Positions 8,987-18,672 of a DNA stretch of 41,746 bases are shown here, one piece after another. This DNA comes from an uncultured Saprospiraceae bacterium (lineage in GTDB: Bacteria; Bacteroidota; Bacteroidia; Chitinophagales; Saprospiraceae). The stretch spans positions 1 through 41,746 of the forward strand of contig CALDTZ010000001.1 of the NCBI GenBank assembly GCA_937924805.1, given 5' to 3'. The notes under the pieces are model-generated. The model was given only the letters and a program-made list of their open reading frames with translations. It searched no databases and was not told the DNA's origin. A program made the position numbers and the translations under genes. Position 1 is the first letter of the stretch. Every line of letters begins with the position of its first letter.

Positions 8987-8994
8987 TAAGTTTG
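8987..8994 (+). promoter_or_regulatory. Candidate -7 box for T9SS cassette 1
   Basis: TAAGTTTG matches TAnnTTTG, but no TTG is found at the right distance upstream (the nearest is 28 nt away), so only half of the promoter is supported. Transcription would start near 9001 and leave a leader of about 115 nt. Confidence 0.35.
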
Positions 8995-9001
8995 TGACTC
9001 A

Positions 9002-9020
9002 ATTGTACTTCTGGTACAGT
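9002..9020 (+). other. Small stem-loop at the start of the cassette 1 leader
   Basis: ATTGTAC and GTACAGT pair as 7 bp (one G-U) around the loop TTCTG. It would lie at the very 5' end of the mRNA if the -7 box at 8987 is used, where it could protect the transcript. The pairing is seen; the role is speculative. Confidence 0.3.
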
Positions 9021-9114
9021 TACGAAATCATAAACCAAATTTTATTCCTAATCTCGACTTGCCGATTTTAAACTCTTTGTTTAAAAACGTTATAAAAATT
9101 TTAAACCATATTTT

Positions 9115-10137
9115 ATGTTTAGAAAGATTATTTATGCGGGCATATTCTGTGCTATGACGTTAACAGCGTATTCTCAGGATGTACATTACTCGCAGTACTT
9201 TAATTCTCCATTCAACCTAAATCCAGGTTTGACGGGAGTTTTTGATGGTAATATTAGACTACACGGAAATTATAAATTCCAGTGGGGTAGACCAGACGCG
9301 AATTACCGTTCATTAGATGTCGGAGCAGATGTTAAGTTTGTTAAATCTTGTCGAATCGATATTAATGATCGAGACAAGAATTATTTCAGTTTAGGTGGTA
9401 TTATTAATACGGACAGAGCTGGAGATCTAGATTTAACGGCAACTGGTTTTAATTTATTAGGGTCTTATAGCTTGGGAATTGGAAATAACGTATTGTTAAC
9501 ACCTGGTATTAGTGTAGGTTATATTAATAGAGGTTTTGATTTTGCGGAAGCATTTTGGCCTGAAACAGGTCAAGGAAGCACAGATCCAGGCATAGATAAT
9601 GATAATCTGAATTATTTTGATTTATCAGGAGGTGTTAACTTAAGATACCAAAAGTCATCAAGGAAGGTTTTGGATTTAGGTGCATCGTTATATCACTGGT
9701 TGTCTCCTAGCCAAAAGTTTTCATCATCGACATCTTATGATTCTGATTTAGCACAAAAGCTTAATTTATATGGTATGTTGAATTGGAAATTAGCTTCTAG
9801 ATTAGATGGTATTATTAACGGATTGTATTCTTCACAAAATCCTTACCAAGAAATCGTTGTTAATGGACAAGTTAAATTGTTCTTAGACAGCGGGTTGTCA
9901 AAAGCATTATTCTTAGGTGCTGGTGTTAGAATTGCAGATACTGGTGACTCAAATATTGATGCGTGGTATCCTATGATTGCATTACAACTAAATAACTTTT
10001 ACGCTTCATTCTCTTATGACGTAAATATATCAGCATTTGATTGGGCTACAAGTGGTAGAGGTGGACCTGAGGTTGCTTTAAGATATATAATATGTAAACC
10101 ACGTAAACAACCTTTTAAACCTTGTCCAATATATTAA
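9115..10137 (+). CDS. PorP/SprF-family T9SS outer-membrane protein (cassette 1)
   Basis: The 340-residue protein has a signal peptide ending AYSQ and the family's opening DVHYSQYFNSPFNLNPGLTG. It continues with barrel strands and ends with the family's CP-I-aromatic tail (CPIY). PorP/SprF proteins are outer-membrane barrels of the type IX secretion system. In Flavobacterium johnsoniae SprF is needed for secretion of the type B CTD adhesin SprB. Here the gene leads a three-gene operon, with the PorE-like gene 22 nt downstream and a type B CTD protein after that. It is therefore probably the dedicated outer-membrane partner of that product, not the core PorP. A paralogue with the same neighbours lies at 27274-28305. 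Confidence 0.9.
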   Translation: MFRKIIYAGIFCAMTLTAYSQDVHYSQYFNSPFNLNPGLTGVFDGNIRLHGNYKFQWGRPDANYRSLDVGADVKFVKSCRIDINDRDKNYFSLGGIINTDRAGDLDLTATGFNLLGSYSLGIGNNVLLTPGISVGYINRGFDFAEAFWPETGQGSTDPGIDNDNLNYFDLSGGVNLRYQKSSRKVLDLGASLYHWLSPSQKFSSSTSYDSDLAQKLNLYGMLNWKLASRLDGIINGLYSSQNPYQEIVVNGQVKLFLDSGLSKALFLGAGVRIADTGDSNIDAWYPMIALQLNNFYASFSYDVNISAFDWATSGRGGPEVALRYIICKPRKQPFKPCPIY

Positions 10138-10159
10138 GAGAATATATCAACTTGAAATT

Positions 10160-12538
10160 ATGATTAAGAATATTTATATATTATTATTTGTATGCTTCTC
10201 ATCTTTTGCCATTGGGCAAAGCTGCAAGGTGAACATGAAAGCCGGAGATAAAGCTTTCGAAGCAAACAACTACAGTGCTGCCCTATCAAATTACGGCATG
10301 GCACTTAAAGCAGACCCTACAAATGCAGAATATTTGTATAAGCATGGGGAAGCAGCTTACAATGTTAATGCCTTTTCTAAAAGTGCTAGGTCATTCGGGT
10401 ATCTTATTGATACGTTACAAAGTAATGAGTATCCAGATGCAATTTACAAATTAGCGAAGTCTAAGGAAAGTCTAGGTATGTATAGTGATGCTGAAAAGTA
10501 TTACAACTTATATATCTCTGAATATGGAGATGTAAACCCAGCATACACAAAAGCAGCTAAAATGGCTAAAGATTGTGGTATGTGGGCTTCAAGTCAACCA
10601 AATGATCAAGAAGAATTAACAGTAACGAGAATGGGCGATGAGGTAAATTCTATTTACTCAGACCATAGTCCTTACTTAGTTGGTGATGATTTATATTTTA
10701 GTTCATTGAGATATGGAAACAATAGTTGTGATCCTGGATCAGTGTTCTCTAAAGTTTTAAAAACAAACGGTAAATCATCAAATGAAGTAAAAGGAAATGA
10801 TATGTTCAATGGTAATGGACAATTGACATCAAATTCTAGTTTTACTACAGACGGTTCAGGTGTTTATTATTCTATATGTGAATATTTAAATGGCGATGAT
10901 ATCAGATGCGATTTATATTATAGTGATGTGAACGACAAAGGAGTTGTCGGAGCAGGAAAAAAACTTAGTGTAAATGTAGACGGAGCTACAACGACGATGC
11001 CATCTATTACAGATGATGGAAGATTGTTTTTCTCTTCAGACAGAGCTGGAGGAAAAGGAGGCATGGATATTTACGTTGCAAATGTAAACGATGATATGAC
11101 TGTTGGAGCTGCCACAAATTACGCTGATGTGAATTCAAGTGGCGACGATAGAACTCCGTTTTATCATAATGCAACTGGAAATTTATTTTTTAGTACAGAT
11201 AGTAGATGTGGATTTGGTGGCTTAGATATATTTAGTCAAAGTTCTGATGGAACCATTGAAAATTTAGGAGCTGAAATTAATACTCCGCAAAATGATCTTT
11301 TCTATGTTTTGTCCGATGATGGAGTAAATGGCTATTTAGCTTCTAATAGAATTGGTTCATTATATATAGATGATAATCAAACATGTTGTTATGATATTTA
11401 TCATGCTGTGTATGATAGATGTGAAATTGATCTATTAGCAAACATATGTGACGGAAGTACTGGAGATAAAATGAATGGAGCAACAGTTACAGTTGTTAAT
11501 AATTCTACTGGAGAAGTTGTATATGAAGAAACTAAAGCAGATTCTCATGAATTTAAGAAGAGAATGGATTGTGCAGATTCATATACTGTTACAGCTTGTA
11601 AAGATGGCTATGTGTGCAATAGTACAACAGTTGGACCTGTGGAAGGAAAATCTGGCTTACAAAAAACAGTTGCTGATTTATGTTTAGCAGAAGCAAAGTT
11701 AGAAATATGTGCTTGTGAAATGACGACAAGTGCTGATATGCCTGGAGCTAGTGTTACATTGTATAATGTAACGGATGGGAATCCTGTCAAAGCTATGGTA
11801 GACGGCGCATGTCATACTTTCCCAATTGAATCAGATAAAGACTATAAATTGTCAGTAACGAATACTGGCTATGATTCAAACATATCTAATTTTAATTCAG
11901 GTAACATGAGAAGTTTAACGCTTAGTCAAAGAGTTTGCTTACCTAAGAATTTGATAGCTACTTGCAGTAGTTATGTGCCTGTAAGATTATATTTTGATAA
12001 TGATCATCCTAATCCAAGAAGTAGAACTGAAACATCATCTTTATCTTATAGCTCAACATATGGGCCATATTATGGAAAGAAAGCGGAGTTTTTAAGGAAT
12101 TACGGTAAATTATTCGGTTATAAAGGAAGAGACGCTGCAGAAGGTGATATTAATGCGTTCTTCGAACGTGAAGTGAAAGGTGGTTATGATAACTTTAATG
12201 CTCTTTTAAATTGTTTAAAGGAAGTTTTAGAGGGAGGAGGTTCACTTAATTTATTTATAAGAGGATATGCTTCTCCTATATCTCCAAGTGAATACAATGC
12301 GGCTTTAGGGAAAAGACGTGTAGATGTAGTAAGAAATGAAATTAAGAGATACCAAAATGGAATCTTAGCACCTTATATAGCGAATGGTCAATTAAAGATT
12401 ACCGAAAGATCATTTGGGGAAGATACAGCACCATCTGAAGTTAGTGATAGTAGATCTGACAGAAGAAAATCTGTATACAGCCCAGAGGCTTCACGAGAGA
12501 GAAGAGTGGAGATTGACGAAATTCGATTTGAAAACTAA
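10160..12538 (+). CDS. PorE-like TPR / beta-propeller / CRD / OmpA-like protein (cassette 1)
   Basis: This 792-residue protein has a signal peptide ending AIGQ, then TPR helices (about 22-150). A PD40/WD40-like propeller follows (about 155-420), with repeats such as RLFFSSDRAGGKGGMDIY and NLFFSTDSRCGFGGLDIF. Next are two Cys-containing carboxypeptidase-regulatory-like beta domains (about 425-600) and an OmpA-like C-terminal domain from LYFDNDHPNP to RRVEI. The order is that of PorE, which links the T9SS to peptidoglycan. The OmpA-like domain has an insert of roughly 80-90 residues between its first strand and the binding helix. The Asp that normally binds diaminopimelate is Ser705, while the partner Arg720 is kept. 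No lipobox is clear. It probably anchors the secreted protein encoded next. Confidence 0.88.
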   Translation: MIKNIYILLFVCFSSFAIGQSCKVNMKAGDKAFEANNYSAALSNYGMALKADPTNAEYLYKHGEAAYNVNAFSKSARSFGYLIDTLQSNEYPDAIYKLAKSKESLGMYSDAEKYYNLYISEYGDVNPAYTKAAKMAKDCGMWASSQPNDQEELTVTRMGDEVNSIYSDHSPYLVGDDLYFSSLRYGNNSCDPGSVFSKVLKTNGKSSNEVKGNDMFNGNGQLTSNSSFTTDGSGVYYSICEYLNGDDIRCDLYYSDVNDKGVVGAGKKLSVNVDGATTTMPSITDDGRLFFSSDRAGGKGGMDIYVANVNDDMTVGAATNYADVNSSGDDRTPFYHNATGNLFFSTDSRCGFGGLDIFSQSSDGTIENLGAEINTPQNDLFYVLSDDGVNGYLASNRIGSLYIDDNQTCCYDIYHAVYDRCEIDLLANICDGSTGDKMNGATVTVVNNSTGEVVYEETKADSHEFKKRMDCADSYTVTACKDGYVCNSTTVGPVEGKSGLQKTVADLCLAEAKLEICACEMTTSADMPGASVTLYNVTDGNPVKAMVDGACHTFPIESDKDYKLSVTNTGYDSNISNFNSGNMRSLTLSQRVCLPKNLIATCSSYVPVRLYFDNDHPNPRSRTETSSLSYSSTYGPYYGKKAEFLRNYGKLFGYKGRDAAEGDINAFFEREVKGGYDNFNALLNCLKEVLEGGGSLNLFIRGYASPISPSEYNAALGKRRVDVVRNEIKRYQNGILAPYIANGQLKITERSFGEDTAPSEVSDSRSDRRKSVYSPEASRERRVEIDEIRFEN

Positions 12539-12561
12539 AAACAGCTTAAAGGATTTGTAAT

Positions 12562-15500
12562 ATGAATTCAATAATAAAAATATCAAAGAAGGCCTTATGG
12601 GTATTACTAGTATTAGCTATGCCTGTAGCTAATCTACTAGCAACTCACGTTGTTGGTGGTAATATAACTTATGAGTGTCTTGGTGCTAATCAATACGAAA
12701 TCACACTTACTTTCGAAAGGGATTGTATAAATGGAATTGCGTTTGATGAAGTAGCAACCGTTAAAATATTCGATGCAGGTACGAATAACTTGTTTCAGGA
12801 GTTGGAATTAACTGATCCTGAAGTGGTAAATATTTTAGACATCGTAACTGCAAACTGTAGAGTTTTAGGTGAAGAGGTTTGTGTTGACCAAGCAATTTAT
12901 AAAGGTGTAGTAACTTTGCCTTTTGATCCAAGTGGATATATTCTTTCTTACAGAAGATGTTGTAGAAATTTCACGTTGTTAAATATTAATGATCCTTTGG
13001 ATACTGGTGCGACATACCACACTACTATTACAGAAGAAGGACAAACATTGTGTAATTCTCAAGCAGTTTTTAACCAATGGCCAACAATCTATCTTTGTCA
13101 AGGTGAAGAATTAGTGTTTGATCATTCTGCTACAGATGCAGATGGAGATTCATTAGTGTATAGAACTTGTTTGCCAACATTAGGAGGAAGTGAAGATATT
13201 CCATTGTCAGAAGCTTCTTATTTTCCACCATTTGCTGATGTAGCATTCGCAGCTCCTTACAGTTTAACTAACATGATGGGAGGTGTACCTCTTGAAATGA
13301 ATGCTGTTACAGGTCTTATGACTGCTACACCTAATACATTAGGCCAGTTTTTAATTGGTGTTTGTATAGATGAATATAGAAATGGAGTTAAGATAGCAGA
13401 AACGAGAAGAGATTTTGAATATAATGTAGTGGCTTGTTCTCCAGGTCCAATTTCTGCTATTGAAGCAACGCCAAATCCAAATTGTGGTGGATATACAATC
13501 GATTTAGAAAATAATTCTACGATTGATGATCCTAATTTTCCATTAAGTTTTGAATGGATTTTCGATTATCCTAATGGTAGTGTTGAAAGCACAGATGAAA
13601 ACCTTGAATCATATACCTATGGAGGAGCAGGAAATTATACTATAGCTTTAATAGCTACAGATGGTGAATGTACAGATACTTCATTTACAACAGTAGGAGT
13701 ATCAATGCCAAGTGATTTTGATTTAGGTTTCACAGTTGAAGCTGTTGGTTGTACGGAGAGTTCTTCTGTGACTGTAACTGATAATTCAACAGTTGACCAA
13801 GGAATATCTTCTCAGTTTTGGACGATTGTTGCAGGGACAGAGACCTTTAATCCTTCTAGTGCACCGTTCACAATTGAAGTGTCAGATGTAAACACAATTA
13901 CAATTACAACAGATGTGATAGGGTTAACAGGTTGCTCATCAACATATACTGAAGAAGTAATGTTAGACGTAGCGCCATTTGAATATACAATTGAAGATAT
14001 TACAGCTTGTGCAGGTGAAACTGTTTCTTTTGATGGTTCTGGTTTAATGGTAGAAGTAATGCCTGATGCTGGATTAATGATGGATGGAACAACAATTACA
14101 TTGATGGCTCCTGAATCAACAACAACTTATACTTATAGTGCAACCAATGGAAGTTGCAGTACTGAAGGAACATTTACAATTACCGTTGAAGAAAACCCCT
14201 TAAATTACAATGATATATTTATGGTGTGTCCAGGTGAATCAGTTGTAATAGGTGATGTAATAGACGGATATGATTATTCTTTTATCCCAGAAGGCTTAAT
14301 TACAATTGTCGATGGATCTCTTGTAGCAACTGGTGCGAGTGATGATGTATCTGTAACGATTGTTGTAGAATCTGCAAATGGTTGTTCTTTTGGACAAACA
14401 GTGACAATAAATATGATGTCTGGTGATGCTTTAAATTTACCAGCTTCAGTAACCGTTTGTGAAGGCGAAGTTGCTCAATTAACAGATGGTTTTGCTGATG
14501 GCGTAGACGTTACATTCGATCCTGAAAATATTGTATTTGTAAATGCAGATGGATATTTTATAGTAGGCGTAACAGAAAATACGACTTTAACAGTAACAGG
14601 AAATCAAGGTGGATGCGTGTCAACTTCTACAGTTGAAATCATTATCGGTGGTGAGCCAGAAGTAATGATCATGGATCCTATCTCATTGTGTCCTGGTGAA
14701 GGCGTTATTCTTGACGGAATGGCTGGTGAAAATTGTACATATACTTGGATGGTTGATGGATTTGCATCAATCGATAACGTAAATAGTTCATCTCCTTTTA
14801 TCACATTTACTGGTTCTGGATCAGGTGATGCAGCAGTTGTTAACTTTACAATCCAATGTGATGATGCAGATTGTCCACTTGTAGGATCTGTTAGTATTTT
14901 AGGATTTGATGCTCCTTCAACAGATGATTTACCTGAACAAGTTATTGTTTGCGGTGACAATGTATTTGGAATTGATGGAAATGATAATTATACCTATGAA
15001 TGGATGGTAGACGAGTGCATAATCGTTGATAATGCATTTAGTAATAATCCAACATTTACATGGACTGGATCTGGAAGTACTCCTTTCACTGGTTCAGGTT
15101 GTTGTATGACTGGCTCTGGATCAGGGATGACTGGTTCAGGAACATCAGGTTTTGTTTGTGATATTGAAGTAAATGTTTCAGATGAAAACTGTAGTGCAAC
15201 GACAATAATTGAAGTAATTAAATTAGATGATCCGACTGAAGCGTTAGAAACGCCATTGACAGTTTGTAATGGAGAATCAATTGAATTAAATACGAATTGG
15301 AATGAGTGTTATGATTATGAGTGGATTGCGAACCCTCAAGTAGAGTTTGATTCAAATAGTCCTAACCCAACTGTTACATTGACAGAAACGACAGAATTTA
15401 CAGTCATATTAACATCAATTTGTTATGATATGTGTGAGTTTGTTGGAGTTGTAGTTGTGAATGTTGCAGATCCAGTGGATATTATGATCGTGCCAGATGT

Positions 15501-16659
15501 AGATGAATTATTAGTTTGTGAGTTCCCTGTAGACCTAGAATTTACAATTTCTGGAACTGCAGATGTTGTATGGACGAATGAAAATGGAGATATCATAGAA
15601 CTACCGATTCTTGAAGAAGGATGTTACACTGCTACAGCAACTACTCCTGAAGGATGTGAATCAAGTGATACAATATGTATTACATTGGATTCTGGTCCAG
15701 ATGTAGAGTTAACAGTTGAACCCGGCACTACTTATTGTCCAGGGGATGAAGTTACAATAACTTCAAATCTTGCAGGTGAGTGGGATAATAACGAAACTGG
15801 AATCAGTATTACAGTTACACCAGAAGGTGTAGAAACATACTGTATTACGGTTACAGATCCTGATTCTGGATGTCAAACAACTGAATGTGTTACTTTAACA
15901 CCAGATGAACTTGATGTTGAAATCGATGGAGCTGGACCATTATGTGGTGGAGGTGAAGCGACAATATGTGTTACAGCTGTTGACGGTGCGAGTTACGATT
16001 GGTCAAATGGTGGAAGTGAAAATTGTATAACCGTTTCTCCAGATGCAACAACTGAATACTGTGTAACTGTTACTTCTGAAGCAGGATGTACAGCTGAATT
16101 ATGTACGACAGTTGAAGTAAGTGGAGGTCCTACGGATTGTGTGATTACTTCTGATACGGAGTGCCCAGCTGAAGAAAATACGGATATCGTATTAACAGCG
16201 AGTGCTACAGGTGAAGGATTAACTTATTTGTGGTCTAACAATGAGGAAACTCAGTCTATTACCGTTAATGAATCAGAAACATTTACTTATACTGTAACAA
16301 TTACAGATGCGGCAGGATGTACATGTGAAGCGAGCTTCACTTGTGAAGTTGATCCACCAAATCCACAATGTTGTGATGTTGAAAGTTTATATATTCCGAA
16401 TACATTCTCACCAAATGGTGATGGAACGAATGATGAATGGTTTGTAACATCAGACATTTCATGTGCAGAGAATTATAAAGTTATGATTTATGATAGATGG
16501 GGTGAGCAAGTATATATGTCAGACGACTTAAATGGAAGTTGGGACGGAACGTTTGGAGGTGAGACTTTAAACCCTGATGTATATGGTTACCACTTGACTT
16601 TTGATTGTCCTGAAACAGGAGAAGAAACTAGATATGGAAACATAACTTTGTTAAGATAG
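12562..16659 (+). CDS. Secreted type B CTD (gliding-motility-associated) multidomain protein, 1365 aa (cassette 1)
   Basis: The protein has a signal peptide ending LLATHVVGG, then an N-terminal domain of about 265 residues. That domain holds TYECLG, FERDCING, YRRCCRN (about 130-136), DADGDSLVY and IGVCIDEYRNG. Some ten PKD- or Ig-like beta domains rich in Thr, Asp/Glu and Cys follow. It ends with the CHU_C/TIGR04131 sorting domain from about residue 1275: YIPNTFSPNGDGTNDEW, VMIYDRWGEQVY, SWDGTFGGE, GYHLTF and NITLLR. This tail sends proteins through the T9SS to the cell surface. Residues about 834-863 are a TGSGS-rich low-complexity insert. It is third in an operon with its likely secretion and anchor partners and is followed by a strong terminator. 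Adhesin or surface filament is the likely role, but no ligand can be named. Confidence 0.9.
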   Translation: MNSIIKISKKALWVLLVLAMPVANLLATHVVGGNITYECLGANQYEITLTFERDCINGIAFDEVATVKIFDAGTNNLFQELELTDPEVVNILDIVTANCRVLGEEVCVDQAIYKGVVTLPFDPSGYILSYRRCCRNFTLLNINDPLDTGATYHTTITEEGQTLCNSQAVFNQWPTIYLCQGEELVFDHSATDADGDSLVYRTCLPTLGGSEDIPLSEASYFPPFADVAFAAPYSLTNMMGGVPLEMNAVTGLMTATPNTLGQFLIGVCIDEYRNGVKIAETRRDFEYNVVACSPGPISAIEATPNPNCGGYTIDLENNSTIDDPNFPLSFEWIFDYPNGSVESTDENLESYTYGGAGNYTIALIATDGECTDTSFTTVGVSMPSDFDLGFTVEAVGCTESSSVTVTDNSTVDQGISSQFWTIVAGTETFNPSSAPFTIEVSDVNTITITTDVIGLTGCSSTYTEEVMLDVAPFEYTIEDITACAGETVSFDGSGLMVEVMPDAGLMMDGTTITLMAPESTTTYTYSATNGSCSTEGTFTITVEENPLNYNDIFMVCPGESVVIGDVIDGYDYSFIPEGLITIVDGSLVATGASDDVSVTIVVESANGCSFGQTVTINMMSGDALNLPASVTVCEGEVAQLTDGFADGVDVTFDPENIVFVNADGYFIVGVTENTTLTVTGNQGGCVSTSTVEIIIGGEPEVMIMDPISLCPGEGVILDGMAGENCTYTWMVDGFASIDNVNSSSPFITFTGSGSGDAAVVNFTIQCDDADCPLVGSVSILGFDAPSTDDLPEQVIVCGDNVFGIDGNDNYTYEWMVDECIIVDNAFSNNPTFTWTGSGSTPFTGSGCCMTGSGSGMTGSGTSGFVCDIEVNVSDENCSATTIIEVIKLDDPTEALETPLTVCNGESIELNTNWNECYDYEWIANPQVEFDSNSPNPTVTLTETTEFTVILTSICYDMCEFVGVVVVNVADPVDIMIVPDVDELLVCEFPVDLEFTISGTADVVWTNENGDIIELPILEEGCYTATATTPEGCESSDTICITLDSGPDVELTVEPGTTYCPGDEVTITSNLAGEWDNNETGISITVTPEGVETYCITVTDPDSGCQTTECVTLTPDELDVEIDGAGPLCGGGEATICVTAVDGASYDWSNGGSENCITVSPDATTEYCVTVTSEAGCTAELCTTVEVSGGPTDCVITSDTECPAEENTDIVLTASATGEGLTYLWSNNEETQSITVNESETFTYTVTITDAAGCTCEASFTCEVDPPNPQCCDVESLYIPNTFSPNGDGTNDEWFVTSDISCAENYKVMIYDRWGEQVYMSDDLNGSWDGTFGGETLNPDVYGYHLTFDCPETGEETRYGNITLLR
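15062..15150 (+). repeat. Short tandem repeat coding TGSGS-type low complexity
   Basis: Inside the 1365-residue secreted protein, variants of ACTGGNTCNGG occur about five times in a row and code for Thr-Gly-Ser-Gly units. A shorter version, TGSGSG, occurs in the preceding domain at about 14810-14830. The near-identity at DNA level suggests growth by replication slippage. Confidence 0.7.
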
Positions 16660-16681
16660 ATCAAGATTATCAATTTGATAT

Positions 16682-16720
16682 AAAAAAGGATAGGCTTCAC
16701 ACGAAGCTTCTCCTTTTTTT
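16682..16720 (+). terminator. Rho-independent terminator of T9SS cassette 1
   Basis: The hairpin starts with AAAAAAGGA and closes with TCCTTTTTT, with an inner GCTTC/GAAGC stem and ACAC loop, then a run of T. It lies 22 nt after the stop of the secreted protein and ends the operon. Confidence 0.85.
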
Positions 16721-16797
16721 TATTTATAATTTCAAATTCGGAATAGGCGATCTGCTACTTTAGACAAACTATTTTAGCACCTTTTATTGAAACCTTG

Positions 16798-16805
16798 TAC
16801 CTTTG
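16798..16805 (+). promoter_or_regulatory. Candidate -7 box for mnmA operon
   Basis: TACCTTTG matches TAnnTTTG and lies 18 nt before the mnmA ATG, so the leader would be about 12 nt. No good -33 TTG is seen at the expected spacing. Confidence 0.4.
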
Positions 16806-16823
16806 CCGTAAACATTCTAATCA

Positions 16824-17918
16824 ATGAGTAAAAAAGGAAGAATTTTGGTTGCTATGAGCGGAGGAATTGATAGCACTGTAACAGCCATGATGCTTCATGA
16901 ACAAGGTTATGAAGTTGTAGGAATAACAATGAAAACTTGGGATTATGCAAGTTCTGGTGGATCTTCTAAAGAAACGGGCTGTTGTAGTCTTGATTCGATT
17001 AATGATGCAAGACAAATTTCAGTAGATATGGGTTTTCATCACTTTATAGTTGATATTCGAGAAGAATTTGGTGATTACGTTATAGACAATTTTGTTAGCG
17101 AGTATATAGCTGGGAGAACACCAAATCCATGTATTTTATGCAACACGCATATTAAGTGGAGTGCCTTATTAAAAAGAGCAGATGCATTAGATTGTGAATA
17201 TATTGCAACAGGTCATTATGCAAAGGTCAATGAAAAGGAAGGGCGAAGGTTTGTTAGTCGCGGATTAGATCCTAGAAAGGACCAATCTTATGTACTTTGG
17301 GGTCTCAGTCAAGAATGTCTATCAAGAACAATGTTCCCAATAGGTGGTTATACGAAAGAAGATATTAGGCAAATGGCTAAGGATTGGGGGTATGAGGAAT
17401 TATCAAAAAAGCCAGAGAGCTATGAGATTTGTTTTGTGCCTGACAATGATTACAGAGGCTTTTTAAAAAGACGGTTACCTGATTTAGAAGCTAGTGTGGC
17501 TGGTGGAAGTTTCTTAGATGTGAAAGGTAATGTTATTGGTACACACCAAGGATATCCATTTTATACCATTGGGCAACGTAAAGGTTTAGGCATGGCATTT
17601 GGCGAACCAAAATATGTTAGTAAAATAAATCCTGACACAAATACAATTGTTTTAGGAGACGTTGATGATCTTTTGAAAAATAATATGTCTGTTGGTGGCG
17701 TTAATTGGATGAAATATGGTGCCTTACCCGAAGGTAAAGAAGTAGTGACGATGGTTAGGTATAATGATAGAGGTGTCTTAAGTACAATACATTCAAGTCC
17801 CAATGATCGGGTTAATGTAAATTTTTTAGCCAATGTGAGAGGTATTGCCCCTGGCCAATCAGCAGTCTTTTATGAAAATGAAGATGTTATAGGTGGGGGA
17901 ATTATTCAGCCACAATAA
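16824..17918 (+). CDS. mnmA: tRNA-specific 2-thiouridylase MnmA
   Basis: The 364 residues cover the whole MnmA family. The ATP pyrophosphatase P-loop SGGIDS is at 12-17. The catalytic region is NPCILCN near residue 110, followed by ATGHYAK, DPRKDQSYVLWGL and the second catalytic Cys in SYEICFVPDNDYRGF. The C-terminal half has the usual TIGQRKGLG segment and beta-barrel. MnmA transfers sulfur to U34 of tRNA-Lys, -Glu and -Gln. The P-loop has Ile where most members have Val. It is the first gene after the cassette 1 terminator, and a lipoprotein gene starts 8 nt after its stop, then rimM, making a small translation-related operon. Confidence 0.96.
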   Translation: MSKKGRILVAMSGGIDSTVTAMMLHEQGYEVVGITMKTWDYASSGGSSKETGCCSLDSINDARQISVDMGFHHFIVDIREEFGDYVIDNFVSEYIAGRTPNPCILCNTHIKWSALLKRADALDCEYIATGHYAKVNEKEGRRFVSRGLDPRKDQSYVLWGLSQECLSRTMFPIGGYTKEDIRQMAKDWGYEELSKKPESYEICFVPDNDYRGFLKRRLPDLEASVAGGSFLDVKGNVIGTHQGYPFYTIGQRKGLGMAFGEPKYVSKINPDTNTIVLGDVDDLLKNNMSVGGVNWMKYGALPEGKEVVTMVRYNDRGVLSTIHSSPNDRVNVNFLANVRGIAPGQSAVFYENEDVIGGGIIQPQ

Positions 17919-17925
17919 TTTTATA

Positions 17926-18672
17926 ATGAAAAATCAATTATTCTTATTTTCTTGTTTTATAGTAGGATCTATTTTAATTATTTCTGGATGTGCAAAAACG
18001 GTTGAAGAACCTGCAGTACTAGAAGGTTATAATCATTATCCAACCAATCTTGGTGATTTTTGGGAGTATCAAATGGATTCTACAACATATGACAATCTTG
18101 GATTTGATATCAAAAAGACGACTAGCTTTTATCGAGAATCAATTGTTGAGGTAAATATTTCAGAAAATAATGATACAAGTTATGTTGTTGAAGCGAGTAG
18201 GAAGAAAAATTTTTCTGATGATTGGGAAACGACAGATATTTACTCAATAGAAAAATCAACAGAATCTTTGATTAAAATTGAAGAAAATTTGCATTTTAAA
18301 AAGATGATTTTTCCTTTTGTCGAAAATGTAGCTTGGGAAGGAAATCTTTTTGATGAGCAAATTGCTGAAACAATTGAAGGAGAGGAGGTTCAAGTATATT
18401 TAAATTGGGAATACAAAGTATTAAGTTTAGGTAATCAAGAAGAGATTAACGGAAGATTGTTTACCAATATAGCGATTATACAACAAGCGAATGATGTTGA
18501 TAATTTAATTCTCAAAAGGACAAGCATTGAAAAGTATGAGGAAGGTGTAGGGCTTGTTCATAGGAATATGTGTATACTCGATTCACAAGATACAGAGAGT
18601 ACAGATCCATGGGTCGACAAAGCACATAAAGGCTTTATTCTAGATCAAACACTTATAAATACCAATAGGTAA
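17926..18672 (+). CDS. Predicted lipoprotein of unknown function
   Basis: Starting at ATG 17926, the 248-residue product has a type II signal peptide with lipobox IISGC, lipidated Cys22. A longer frame from a GTG at 17893 would overlap mnmA and bury the signal, so it is not used. The mature part is acidic and beta-rich, with YNHYPTNLGDFWEYQMDST near the start, a motif I associate with surface or periplasmic lipoproteins of Bacteroidota; I cannot name a function. It lies between mnmA and rimM with almost no spacing and is cotranscribed with them. Confidence 0.8.
   Translation: MKNQLFLFSCFIVGSILIISGCAKTVEEPAVLEGYNHYPTNLGDFWEYQMDSTTYDNLGFDIKKTTSFYRESIVEVNISENNDTSYVVEASRKKNFSDDWETTDIYSIEKSTESLIKIEENLHFKKMIFPFVENVAWEGNLFDEQIAETIEGEEVQVYLNWEYKVLSLGNQEEINGRLFTNIAIIQQANDVDNLILKRTSIEKYEEGVGLVHRNMCILDSQDTESTDPWVDKAHKGFILDQTLINTNR

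Larger units (their letters stand above)
8671..9114. other. 444-nt AT-rich intergenic region: tRNA promoter and cassette 1 leader
   Basis: No reading frame here looks coding. The left end holds the minus-strand tRNA promoter. The right end holds a plus-strand TAAGTTTG at 8987-8994 and a short hairpin at 9002-9020 ahead of the PorP-like gene. I see nothing else between about 8735 and 8985 except strongly A+T-rich sequence. Confidence 0.6.

Noticed and set aside
14604..14960. Open frame of 118 residues on the minus strand inside the 1365-residue secreted protein gene
   Set aside because: It is antisense to a strongly supported gene, rich in Ser/Thr/Pro from reversed Asp/Gly/Glu codons, with no recognisable motif.
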